Of a stretch of DNA of 64,000 nt, positions 1-9,662 are shown one piece after another; within the stretch, counting starts at the first letter, position 1, and the number at the start of each line of letters is the position of its first letter. The position numbers and the translations under genes are program-made. The notes below the pieces were generated by a model. That model was given only the letters and a program-made list of their open reading frames with translations. It had not been told where the DNA came from and made no database searches. Source of the DNA: Photorhabdus thracensis (GTDB lineage: Bacteria > Pseudomonadota > Gammaproteobacteria > Enterobacterales > Enterobacteriaceae); NCBI RefSeq assembly GCF_001010285.1, contig NZ_CP011104.1, forward strand, positions 2,480,001 through 2,544,000, in the 5' to 3' direction.

Positions 1-32
1 TATATTCCTATATTTTAGGGAGTAATCTTAAA

Positions 33-3000
33 TTAGTCTTGATAGTAGTTCATATTGTCGCTGTGGCTACTGCTTTTTGTTCTCAATTCTGACGCTACCA
101 TATTAAAGTAGGGTTTATCCTGCCAGACGTTAATGTCACCAATAATATAAATATTTTTACGGGCACGAGTGAGAGCAACATTCAGTAAATTAGGTTTACT
201 TGCAGCCCACACTGCGCCACCAGCATTTTGAATATCACATCCAAGGACAAATATTACGGTATGGTTCTCTTTCCCCTGAAAGGTATGTACGGTTCCTATA
301 TTTTGACTAATCCATTTAGAGAATTGTTTCTTTTTATCCTCCCTTTCAAGATATTGATAAAAATAATCTTTATGGGACGATAGTTCTTTACTTAGCTGCT
401 GTTTAACCGCTTTGAATGGCGAAATAATATAAATCTGAGAAAGATTTTTTTCTTTTTCTACTAATGTAGTTAATAGCGTTAAGACTTCTTGAGCCAATGA
501 TGGTTTGTACTGTTTTACAGTACAGCTCCCACCAGAGTGAATCCAACGATTATTGCCTAATATAGGATGAGGTTGTGGTTCGATTTTACTTGCCGATTCA
601 CCGTGAATCATGCGGTTATCGTAGGCGATTTTGTTTGCCAGGCTAAACATAGGCTCAATACAGCGGCGATGAACCCATAAAGGAATTCCAATCCAAGCTG
701 TTTTATCCATGATTGGAAGTTCACAACCGTAACGATTTGCTCTGTCAGCAATAGTTTGCACTGACCATTTATTAGGGCTCCATTCTTCAGAGTCTTTTTT
801 TAGTAAGGTATTACTGATGTATTCAACTAACTTGGGAGGAGTTGTAAAAACAGGTTCTACTTGTAAAGGATCTCCAACCACGATAGCCCTTTTACTACGC
901 CATAAACCTCCCACCGCAGCTTGAGGTATAGCTTGTCCTGCTTCGTCAATCAGTAACCAACCAAGCTCTTCACTTCCTAAGCTTCTAAACATCGAACCTA
1001 AGGAGGCAAAAGTTGTTGATACTACAGGCACTATCATAAATAGCAGCTGCCATATTTTTTTATCGTTAGGATCAGTCTTTCCATCAAGCATCTCTGGCAA
1101 TTTAAAAACTTTTTTGCGGAATATTTCATGCTTTAGTACTTCTAAAAGCCAAGCTTGGTGTAAGTCGAGTGCAGCGATAAAAAGCTGTGAGCGGAGATGG
1201 TTTATCGTTGGATCTTGCCAGTAGGCATTTCTTTGTAGCTCACTATCATTAATGTATTTTTCAGTGCTCGGAAGCTTCATCTCAGGATGTTCATTACAGA
1301 AACGAGCAAGTTTCTGCTGTTTAAGTGTATATGCGTCGTGTTTTTCCTGTAGTAACTGTTCTGCTTCTCGCTGCTTTTGTAACAATAACGGTTGCTGTTG
1401 AGTACAGGTATTAATTTCTTTGAGTAAATCTATACGTTGTTGCTTTAATGTCCGTTGTTGAAGATTAACGGTGCTGACATGCTTCTGATAGCTAGAATAG
1501 AGGGAGGGCCTAAAAATTCGGGTAAAAATATTAGGCTTATTGCGCTTCAGTTCTACTGCTTGTAAGTCTTTAATTTCTATCTCGCTTTCTAATACTTCCA
1601 GATGATGGTTTTGTTGTGCCAATCTCTGTTGGAGATTAGTGTAATCAGAAGATGCTTTGTCTCTGGCTTGCTTAAATGTCAGTAACCAGGTCTCAAGATT
1701 ATTCTTTTTAAGAAATAAGGCTATTTCATTGGCTGACTGACAACTTGTTATAAGCTGTTCTAGATTTTCCAGTATTTGATTAAAACGTTTTTTAGCGTCA
1801 GAGAAACTCTCTCTGGTTTGAAGTTCTCGCCAACGCCAGAAGTTCAAAAAATCTTTTGATTCCAGGCGATTAGCTTCTTCTTGGCTATATTTTTCGTAGT
1901 ATTTATCGAAGAAGAAGCGTTGTTTGAATTTTATCCTGTTTTTTTTGCGTCCAAGCACGGCAGAAATAGTTCCCCAGCAACGTTCCTCAAGGGATGTTAT
2001 TGGCTGTAGTTTTCCTTTACGACTTTCGGCATTCAACTGATTGGCAACGGATTTAAGATAATTCGCCATTTGGTAAGGTTGGCCAAGAGCTTTCAGCTGT
2101 GGGAGCTCACGGGAAATATTTTCGGCAGCAGCGTTATTTGAAGAAGCAACGACCATTTCAAAACCTGTTAGATCAGTACACAGATATCCTTCTTTATTCA
2201 GTGCATCCTTAGCTTGAGAGAATCTAGCGAGGACTCTGGCCCGTTCAACAAGGTTATAAGCAATAATATCACGTAGCAAAGTTGTCTTACCTGTTCCTGG
2301 AGGGCCATTTACGGACAATAAGCCGCTGGTGGTGAGCTCCATCACTGCCGTGTTTATGGCAAATTGCTGCATTAAGGACATATTATGTGTTGGTTCTGAG
2401 GGCCAGCGTCCTAATGGGGTATGGCATGGAGCCAAGTGGTTGATGATAAGTTTTAGTCCTCGTTGGCTATAAAGATCAGCGTGTTTTTGATTTGTTGCGG
2501 TGAGGTAACTAATAAGAGAACGGCTCGTTGTTCCTGTTGAGAATGTGCGTATTGCTTTTTCTATATCGTTTATATAGAAGCTGTTTAGAATAGGCATAAT
2601 ACGTTCATCAGCCACAGCCTCATCACTTTCATCATCATCGGTTTCTTCATTTAGAGACGAATGGGCGATTTTCTTTATGCTATTTTGATTATCTTCCAGT
2701 TTATCGTGTGATTCTTTTTTATCTTTAAGTTCTTTCCAATCAAGAATAAATGCCCACTCTATATTTTCTGGATAGAACTGAGCCCATTGGCAAAGAGTTT
2801 CTCGCAGCTTAATAATCCCTTCAGAAGATAGTGTTTTTACATCTCGCTTTTCAGGATGATAGGGAAGGAGATTTTCTATACGTTTTAGTTGTTCAGCTAG
2901 AAGGATACAGCGTTGATCGTAGGCTTGCAGAGATAGAGAGGCCGCAGTTCCAGACTGCAAATGACCCAGTGCCCAGGGTAGAGTACTCAACGACATCTTA

Positions 3001-3103
3001 CTGAAATTAGGGGAACCATACTTGTCTATCGTCAATTTTGCGAAGCAAGTTTCTCCTTCGAGATCCAACCGTTGTTCTAGCTCTAATTTTTCTATTTCAC
3101 TAG
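33..3103 (-). pseudogene. Dna2/Upf1-like SF1 helicase, 3' part (split by IS5-family element)
   Basis: This is the larger part of a superfamily 1 helicase, about 1011 codons counted from an internal TTG at 3068. Walker A reads GPPGTGKTT near residue 256 of this part, Walker B is LLIDEAGQA, and then come GDPLQVEP (motif III) and the C-terminal motifs GTVHTFQGKE and NVALTRARK. This order is typical of AAA_11/AAA_12 (Dna2/Upf1-type) helicases. A long Gln/Glu/Lys-rich, probably coiled-coil, insertion separates the Walker A half from the Walker B half. The frame stays open upstream of 3068 to the IS boundary at 3103. The 5' part lies at 3981-4276, and joining the two across one CTAG copy gives one frame of about 1120 codons. 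It follows hsdR on the same strand, so a role in the restriction locus is inferred. As it stands the protein should be inactive or lack its N-terminal ~100 residues. Confidence 0.85.
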
Positions 3104-3980
3104 GGGCTGTTGACGTTTTGAGTTCATCATTTATTCAGCCCACATTGGCAACCAGACTATAATAAATGCCAGTGCCAACATGCTGGCGTAATTCCGTTCA
3201 AGTTTGTCGTATCTTGTTGCTATCGCACGAAAATGTTTGATTCTGGCAAAGGCATTTTCCACCAAATGTCGGTAACGATATAAACATTTGTCAATTTTTT
3301 GACCTAATTTTCGGCTATTTTTGCGATAAGGGATCACCGGAACTGACTTTTGCTCTTCGATAACACTTCTCAAACCCTGACTGTCATATCCCTTATCAGC
3401 AATGACAAAATCAGATAAAGGTGACTGAGATACAAGACTTTCCGCATGAACAATATCATTGACCTGACCACCAGACAGTTCGAAATGGACAGGTAAACCG
3501 TAACTGTCTACAGCCAAATGGATTTTGGTTGAACGTCCTCCACGACTTTGACCAATCGCTTCATCCGCTTCAGAAGTCGCTCCGGCACTATGCTGATGGG
3601 CTCGAACAATACTCCCGTCAATGAACAACCACTCTGAATCAGAATATCTAGATAGCCAATTGAACATTAAATACAAAACACCCTTTTTTGACCAAGCGTT
3701 AAAACGTTGAAAGACGCTATTCCATTTTCCGAATTCGGAAGGCAGGTCGCGCCACGGAATGCCTGTTCTCATACGATAAAGAATGCCTTCCAGCGCCTGA
3801 CGATGTTTTGTTTTGTGGTAAATAAATCCAGTATGGTGCATGAATGCAGATAGCTTATTCCATTGTGTATCTGTTAACATAGTTCGCAGCATGATGGTGA
3901 GGTCTGGTTATTTTTTGGCGAAAACGATTATACCAAATCATCATGCTGTTCAGTAATTCCTCTCAAAACGTCAACAGCCC
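3104..3980 (-). mobile_element. IS5-family insertion sequence, complete (877 bp)
   Basis: The element has 19-bp perfect terminal inverted repeats, GGGCTGTTGACGTTTTGAG at 3104-3122 and its complement at 3962-3980. It is flanked by direct CTAG copies at 3100-3103 and 3981-3984. A 4-bp YTAR-type duplication fits the IS5 family (IS5/IS427 groups). It carries one intact transposase gene on the minus strand. Removing the element plus one CTAG rejoins the helicase gene in frame (…E-T-S-E-I-E…), which shows the direct insertion site and suggests a recent event. Confidence 0.93.
3131..3892 (-). CDS. IS5-family DDE transposase
   Basis: A 253-aa transposase that fills the IS between its terminal repeats. 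An N-terminal DUF4096-like region (LTDTQWNKL … GIPWRDLPSEFGKW) precedes the DDE_Tnp_1 catalytic domain. The likely catalytic triad is D in FIDGSIVRAHQ (near 92), D in IADKGYD (near 165) and E in HLVENAFARIK (near 213). The gene is one uninterrupted frame, with no need for the programmed frameshift used by some IS5/IS427 members. It should be able to cut and rejoin the ends at 3104 and 3980. The protein looks intact, so the element may still be mobile. Confidence 0.93.
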   Translation of the reverse strand: MLRTMLTDTQWNKLSAFMHHTGFIYHKTKHRQALEGILYRMRTGIPWRDLPSEFGKWNSVFQRFNAWSKKGVLYLMFNWLSRYSDSEWLFIDGSIVRAHQHSAGATSEADEAIGQSRGGRSTKIHLAVDSYGLPVHFELSGGQVNDIVHAESLVSQSPLSDFVIADKGYDSQGLRSVIEEQKSVPVIPYRKNSRKLGQKIDKCLYRYRHLVENAFARIKHFRAIATRYDKLERNYASMLALAFIIVWLPMWAE

Positions 3981-4276
3981 CTAGTCTCTGAAGCGATACA
4001 TTCATCAGCAATTTTATTGAGTAGCGATTTATCAAAGATACTAAGGTAAAGTGTGTATCGGACCTTATCGGTTTTGATACGTAGACTGTGTCGACTTTGA
4101 TGGCTTAACCAGGGAAGAATTTTTTCACGAGAGTATTTTAATTCATCAAAAGTAACGTTGACTCTTCCCGCATTGTCTGTGTCTTTATCTGGTAAAGAGT
4201 ATGGTTGAAAAAACTCTATCAAATGCCAGCTTTGTAAGATCCGTACCATTTGCTGGTGGTTATCGTTATTCATCAT
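3981..4276 (-). pseudogene. Dna2/Upf1-like helicase, 5' part (about 98 codons)
   Basis: This is the N-terminal piece of the helicase gene cut by the IS5-family element. It starts at ATG 4276 (MMNNDNHQQM) with AAGGAT upstream as a ribosome binding site, and runs in frame to the target site CTAG. Beyond that it reads into the IS and ends after three foreign residues (R-G-C). It lies 63 bp after the hsdR stop on the same strand, so it was probably the last gene of the hsd operon. On its own the fragment has no recognisable domain. Confidence 0.8.
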
Positions 4277-4339
4277 TTTTCTATATCCTTAACCTTATAT
4301 ATCCGTTTCAAGCAAGCGCTTATTTAGACCAAGAAAAAC

Positions 4340-7300
4340 TCATCCCCCTTTCAGCCCTCTCATCAGAACCTCAAGAATAAATTGATTCGCTAGACGCGCA
4401 ATATTCGGATCTGACAGATACGCATGTGAGTGCTTTTCAAAGGCACCCATACTTTCAATAACTGCATTTTCTACCGCATGAGGGAAATCACCATGCATGA
4501 TCTGATCAACGCTGTTATTCAATAGTTGTGCCATAACTGATTCATTCTCAGAAACTTTAGTCGCGGCACCATAAAGCCAGGTGAGCTTATCGCCTTCGGT
4601 GGTTTCTGCACCGAACAAGTCATTCATCTGCTCAAGAATGTGTGAAAGTAAGTCTTTCGGACGTTGAGAGGTTGAACCACCGACGCTTGTGATGCCTTTT
4701 AATCCTTCACCACCTTCCTGAAGCTTCAGATCCTGGGTACGTTTTTCCCATAAACGGTAATGAGTCAGCTGTATCTGGCTGATATCCAGATCGTCATCCA
4801 GACGTTCTTCACGTAGTAGTGGTAGCAGGTGACGAGCAAAAACGTTTAATCGTTCCAGATCCTCGTCATGCAGGTCGACAATCTGTGAAGCGAATTCGTA
4901 GAAACGGGTAAAGCTGTTCATATCCTTTTTAAAGGTATCCAACACATCCTTTGCTTCTCGTGACTGCTTCAAGCTGCGTTCACAGTTCACTCTCCAAGTC
5001 TCATCGCCGCTTTTCTTTGCTTGCTCTAAGGTTGAGAGGGCATCGCGTAGCACATCCATTGCAGAACGGTAACGTTTAGTGAAACGATCAACAGCAGGTT
5101 TACAGTAAGCAGTTAACGCTTCTGGCCCACGTTTGGGGTCAAAGTAAGCATCTGAGAAGTTTGTGACCTCGTTCCATTGCCAGATGTGTTGTTCGTTGAG
5201 TTTGTGATAAATAGCATAAACCAGATTTGGATCTGATACCGTCACGAGTTCGGCGTTTTGGTAGTATTCCTTAAACTCTGCCAGTACATCCTGCGGGTTG
5301 TTAACAAAGTCCAACACGTAAGTGGTATCTTTGCCGGGATAGGTGCGATTAAGGCGTGAAAGGGTTTGAATACAATCCACACCTTTAAGCTTTTTGTCGA
5401 CATACATCGCTACCAGCTTCGGTTGATCAAAGCCAGTCTGGAATTTATTCGCCACCAACATCACCTGATAATCGTCAGTATCAAAGGCTTTACGCATATC
5501 GCGCCCTTTCAGGCTGGGGTTCATTGAATTCTCGGTGTAGCTTTCTCCCCCATCAACCACTTCGCCTGAAAATGCCACTATGGCGGTGAGGCGCTTATAG
5601 CCTTTTTCAGTGACGTAACGATCAAAAGCTTGCTTATATTTTACTGCTTCCAATCGGCTGCTGGTTACCACCATAGCTTTGGCTTCATGGTTGAGTAGTT
5701 TTGCCACATTTTCACGAAAGTGTTCAATGATCACTTGTGCTTTCTGCGCGATGTTATGTGGATGGAGTCGTACCCATTTATTGAGTTGGGTTTTGGCTTT
5801 CTTTCTGTCGACTTCTTTATCTTCCGCTTCTAGTGCCAGTTTGTACGCTTGACCATAGCTGGTGTAATTCTTTAGTACGTCAAGAATAAAACCTTCTTCA
5901 ATCGCTTGGCGCATGGAGTAGAGATGAAATGGCTTAGGTTTATTATCATTTGCCAGTGGCATATTTGAGTGAGGAGGGCGTCCAAACAGCTCAAGGGTTT
6001 TTGCCTTGGGGGTTGCAGTAAAAGCAAAATAGCTGATATTTGTTGAGCCACGACGAGCCTCCAGTGTCGCGTTTAGTACGTCTTGTCCATCCATCTCTTC
6101 TTCATCGATTTTCTCTGCCATCAGCACTTCACGTAATTGGCGTGCTGTGCTGCCGGTTTGGCTGGAGTGTGCTTCATCCGCGATAACGGCAAAGGTCTGG
6201 CCCTTTAATCCGGAGGTTTCCTGAATGGCTTTTAATACATGTGGGAAGGTTTGGATGGTGACGATAATAATCGGCGTACCTTGCGAAAGTGCTTCAGCCA
6301 GCTGAGACGATTTGCTGCCGGATTCTTCACGGTTAATGCGGCTAATGACACCGGATGTATGTTCAAATTGGTAAATGGTGTCTTGTAATTGGCTGTCGAG
6401 CACCGTGCGATCGGTAATCACAATTACCGAGTTAAAGATTTTGTGTCCATCTGGGCGGTAAAGTGTAGCTAACTGGTGTGATAGCCACGCAATAGAATTG
6501 GATTTACCAGAGCCTGCACTGTGTTGAATCAGGTATTTTTTACCAGTACCTTCTATCTGCACCGCTGTTAGCACAGATTGAACGGCGTTCCACTGGTGGT
6601 AACGCGGGAATATCAGAGCTTCTTTGATTTGCTGGCGACCCAGTGGGTCATCAACACATTTACTTTCCAGATGTAGATAACGATGCAGAGTGCGTAACCA
6701 GTTATCCGGTTGTAGGATCTCCTGCCACAGATAACTGGTGGCATAACTGTTGTCAGATTGGTCGTTACCTGCACCGCCGTCAGCAGTACCACGGTTAAAG
6801 GGTAGGAAGAAGGTTTTTTTGCCATCCAATTTGGTGGTCATCGCCACTTCATACTGACTGACAGCAAAATGCACTAGTGCGCCACGTTTAAAGGTTAATA
6901 ATGGTTCTGGCTTGTTGCCAGTCTTTGGTTTACGGTCATTAATATACTGGAGCTTTGCCGTATCTAGTGTCTGTTTGAAAGCAGACTTGAGTTCCATCGT
7001 TGCTACTGGCAGGCCGTTGACAAATAGCGTCAGATCGATACGTCCATCGTAGCCATTAGGGGAATAAATCAGCTCTGGTACTACGCGCAGGCGATTGGCT
7101 TTATATCGAGTCAGTAAATCTGGATTAAGTTCATGGTCTGGCCTAAAGGTGCAAAGCTCAAATCGTGCTCCACGATCTTTTACTGCATGGCGCAGTGTCC
7201 AGAGTGTACCGTAGTTGTTCAGGTGCTTTTCAATCGCATTAAAGAAATACGTTTCAGTATCTTTTGGGTAAATACTACAGAACTTTTCCCAAGCATCGGG

Positions 7301-7450
7301 CTGGGTTTCTTGCACGTAGGTCAACGCATCTTCTGGGTATAAAGCACGTTCCCGGTCATAATTTGCGGAGGTGCCTACCTGCCAGCCCTGAGATTGCAAG
7401 TCGTCGATAATGCTGTTTTGGAATAAAAGTTCTGCGGATTTAGATACCAA
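4340..7450 (-). CDS. hsdR: Type I restriction enzyme, R (restriction/translocase) subunit
   Basis: HsdR of 1036 aa, the usual size. An N-terminal PD-(D/E)XK nuclease is visible (GRIDLTLF near 137, MELKS near 151). The SF2 motor follows, with Walker A HSAGSGKSN near 309, DEAH box IADEAHSSQTG, FAFTATPKAK (motif III) and QTLSRLNRTYPGK (motif VI). It should translocate DNA after HsdMS binds an unmethylated site, then cut. The start is a TTG at 7450 with GGAG eight bases upstream, two bases after the stop of the DUF5655 gene. That spacing implies translational coupling. All core motifs are present, so the subunit looks functional. Confidence 0.95.
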   Translation of the reverse strand: MVSKSAELLFQNSIIDDLQSQGWQVGTSANYDRERALYPEDALTYVQETQPDAWEKFCSIYPKDTETYFFNAIEKHLNNYGTLWTLRHAVKDRGARFELCTFRPDHELNPDLLTRYKANRLRVVPELIYSPNGYDGRIDLTLFVNGLPVATMELKSAFKQTLDTAKLQYINDRKPKTGNKPEPLLTFKRGALVHFAVSQYEVAMTTKLDGKKTFFLPFNRGTADGGAGNDQSDNSYATSYLWQEILQPDNWLRTLHRYLHLESKCVDDPLGRQQIKEALIFPRYHQWNAVQSVLTAVQIEGTGKKYLIQHSAGSGKSNSIAWLSHQLATLYRPDGHKIFNSVIVITDRTVLDSQLQDTIYQFEHTSGVISRINREESGSKSSQLAEALSQGTPIIIVTIQTFPHVLKAIQETSGLKGQTFAVIADEAHSSQTGSTARQLREVLMAEKIDEEEMDGQDVLNATLEARRGSTNISYFAFTATPKAKTLELFGRPPHSNMPLANDNKPKPFHLYSMRQAIEEGFILDVLKNYTSYGQAYKLALEAEDKEVDRKKAKTQLNKWVRLHPHNIAQKAQVIIEHFRENVAKLLNHEAKAMVVTSSRLEAVKYKQAFDRYVTEKGYKRLTAIVAFSGEVVDGGESYTENSMNPSLKGRDMRKAFDTDDYQVMLVANKFQTGFDQPKLVAMYVDKKLKGVDCIQTLSRLNRTYPGKDTTYVLDFVNNPQDVLAEFKEYYQNAELVTVSDPNLVYAIYHKLNEQHIWQWNEVTNFSDAYFDPKRGPEALTAYCKPAVDRFTKRYRSAMDVLRDALSTLEQAKKSGDETWRVNCERSLKQSREAKDVLDTFKKDMNSFTRFYEFASQIVDLHDEDLERLNVFARHLLPLLREERLDDDLDISQIQLTHYRLWEKRTQDLKLQEGGEGLKGITSVGGSTSQRPKDLLSHILEQMNDLFGAETTEGDKLTWLYGAATKVSENESVMAQLLNNSVDQIMHGDFPHAVENAVIESMGAFEKHSHAYLSDPNIARLANQFILEVLMRGLKGG

Positions 7451-7452
7451 AA

Positions 7453-8373
7453 TTAATTCTCCTGATAAGCCTGTTCAATAAGGATTTTTGCTTTATTCAG
7501 ATCGTGTTCATTACGAACGATCAACTCGACATCGCCGGTTCCCCAATGGCCGATATGGGTTACATCGCGGCTGAACCCTTCTTCGAGATTAATGTTGTTC
7601 GGATTGAGCTTAAGCCACATGCGAATGTGGGGATCGGTTATCGGGTAAACGGCGGCGCAGACAAAATTACGGATCCGGCGAAACGCGCCATACAATTTAA
7701 GTTCCTTGTACTGAACTTCATCACCTAGTGACATCACGTAGCTTTTTAGTTGCTCGTATAAATTGGTAAGTGGTTGAGAAGCGGAAGCAAGCTGTTCCTG
7801 ATGGCTGCGGGTATGACGTTTGGTATTAACCGCGTTGATCTCATGGCTTACAGCCTGAATACTGTTATCCACCACAGCATTCACCAGCTCAAACATCAGC
7901 AAATCCGGGCTAAATAATTTATAGCGGATTAGGCTGATATTACGGTTTATTTGCTGTACAGCATGTTCATCATATTTATTAAAATCAGCAGCAATGCAAA
8001 GCAGGCGGATACCAGACCAGTCGATATTCTCGGCAGTTTCTTTACCTAGTTTATCCATCACAAGCCAGCGGAATTCTGCTTGATGATCCAGCAGCCAGTC
8101 GAGGTAAAACAGTCCCTGATTAATTACGTTCTCATTGCTGTGCCGCTTATATTCGATAATGACTGGACAGTTATTTTCGTCCAGTCCCAGTGAATCAATA
8201 CGTCCGCGATGTGTTTTGCCGGTATTGTATTCCGTCGCCAAGAATCGGACGCCCAAAAAGGCGTCCATATGGGATTCGATCAGTGATTGCAGATTTTTTT
8301 CAATGGCTGCTGCTTTGCCTGGGAGTTCTGTTACACCGGCTGTGTTGTAGCGAAACAGCTGGATATCGCTCAT
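7453..8373 (-). CDS. PD-(D/E)XK nuclease-like protein with C-terminal DUF5655 domain
   Basis: A 306-aa protein between hsdS and hsdR. The N-terminal half has a nuclease-like signature (GRIDSLGLDENN, then PVIIEYKR, near residues 57-77), with D and E-x-K spaced as in NucS/RecB-type PD-(D/E)XK folds. The C-terminal ~100 residues (LYGAFRRIRNFVC … LEEGFSRDVTHIGHWGTGD) resemble DUF5655. The start codon overlaps the hsdS stop by four bases (ATGA) and the gene ends two bases before hsdR, so it is translated as part of the hsd operon. It is not a standard type I subunit. An accessory nuclease or regulator of the system is inferred. Confidence 0.75.
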   Translation of the reverse strand: MSDIQLFRYNTAGVTELPGKAAAIEKNLQSLIESHMDAFLGVRFLATEYNTGKTHRGRIDSLGLDENNCPVIIEYKRHSNENVINQGLFYLDWLLDHQAEFRWLVMDKLGKETAENIDWSGIRLLCIAADFNKYDEHAVQQINRNISLIRYKLFSPDLLMFELVNAVVDNSIQAVSHEINAVNTKRHTRSHQEQLASASQPLTNLYEQLKSYVMSLGDEVQYKELKLYGAFRRIRNFVCAAVYPITDPHIRMWLKLNPNNINLEEGFSRDVTHIGHWGTGDVELIVRNEHDLNKAKILIEQAYQEN

Positions 8374-9662
8374 ACAGCATCCTTAGGGGGTTGCCAGTCG
8401 CGTACGTCGATTTTACCGGTGACTGCGGCAGAGATAAGGGCGGAGCGACGTTCTTTGAGTAAATGAATCGCGATATCAGCATTTTTAATTAACTGTTGGA
8501 AAATTTTAACTTTTTTATCTAAAAATGATGCTATTTCTTTTTGTTCTTCGGCAGGAGGTAATATAACGGGAAGTGCTTTTAGAAGATCCTGACTCAACGA
8601 TGCACGTGTTACCAAGTTCATTTCTTTGACGAAGAAAATTCGCAATAAGCTATTAGAAAAATAAAACATTGAAAACTCTGGCTCAATAATTTCTTGTAAT
8701 GGTCTAAGACGAATTAAAAAACCTGCAAAAGTTGCATGCTGAATAGTAGATAAGCATGTTGATGAGAAGCCGATTTCCTCGACTGTTTCTGATGTTCTTG
8801 TGAAGAAAACATCACCACGCTGGACAGAGTAATTCTCACGATCTCTTATTGTTGATTGAACTTTTCCGTGAACTTCATATGGTAAAATACGATGATTATA
8901 AACATCACCATAGCTAACAAATGGGTGTCCGCTACCAAAAAATTCAGCACCAATATTTATTCCGTTTTGGCAGGTACCTAAATATCGTAATGGTGTTATC
9001 TCCCAATGCTCCGGTATTTCCCCTAGCCACTCAACCCCGGAATTCTTCATTTTTGCATCTGGATTTAGTCCCTTAGTTACTGTATGAGAAATAACCGCCT
9101 GACGTTTTTCTTTAAGTAATTCTATCAGTTGCATTTGCTGGGCGATAAGTTGGTCGATTTTGGTGGTTTCTTCCTTTAAAAATTTAACAATTATTCTTTG
9201 TGTGGAATAATCAGGAAAAGAAAAAACAAAGTTTTCCAACATTGGAAGTCGAAGAGAATCAACTGTAGTTTTAGCTGATAATTTAACGACTTCATGTGCG
9301 AGGTTATTACTTATATAAAAATAGAAAAAATCGCCATTGATTTTTTTAAAGTTACTAAATTTATAAACTCTCTGGTGAAAGTCAAATTTTCCATTTATAT
9401 AGTGAAATATTTTACCTATTGCACCATCACCAGCAGTTAATACAGCTTCACCATCAAATGAATATGTGTTAATTTTTTCGACAGTTTCGGAACGAACAAA
9501 AAATGGATATTTCCCCAATTCTGTTTTGTGAATTGTATCTTTGTCCCCAGTCGTAGTTTTACATAGAAATTTTAAACGTATTACGTTCCAATTAATTGGA
9601 ACGTCCCCCAACCACTCAATCCCAGAATCTTTATACTCCGGATATGCCCTATACTTCGTCAT
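8370..9662 (-). CDS. hsdS: Type I restriction-modification specificity subunit
   Basis: HsdS of 430 aa with the usual two-half layout. Each half opens with a related sequence: YKDSGIEWLGDVPINW near residue 10 and MKNSGVEWLGEIPEHW near residue 207. Each half has one target-recognition domain followed by a helical spacer (KFLKEETTKIDQLIAQQ in the first, IASFLDKKVKIFQQL in the second). The two TRDs would read the two halves of a bipartite site; which site cannot be told from sequence. The ATG at 9662 shares one base with the hsdM TAA (TAATG). No frameshift is seen, and the TRD regions look more AT-rich than hsdM, as expected for exchanged domains. Confidence 0.92.
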   Translation of the reverse strand: MTKYRAYPEYKDSGIEWLGDVPINWNVIRLKFLCKTTTGDKDTIHKTELGKYPFFVRSETVEKINTYSFDGEAVLTAGDGAIGKIFHYINGKFDFHQRVYKFSNFKKINGDFFYFYISNNLAHEVVKLSAKTTVDSLRLPMLENFVFSFPDYSTQRIIVKFLKEETTKIDQLIAQQMQLIELLKEKRQAVISHTVTKGLNPDAKMKNSGVEWLGEIPEHWEITPLRYLGTCQNGINIGAEFFGSGHPFVSYGDVYNHRILPYEVHGKVQSTIRDRENYSVQRGDVFFTRTSETVEEIGFSSTCLSTIQHATFAGFLIRLRPLQEIIEPEFSMFYFSNSLLRIFFVKEMNLVTRASLSQDLLKALPVILPPAEEQKEIASFLDKKVKIFQQLIKNADIAIHLLKERRSALISAAVTGKIDVRDWQPPKDAV

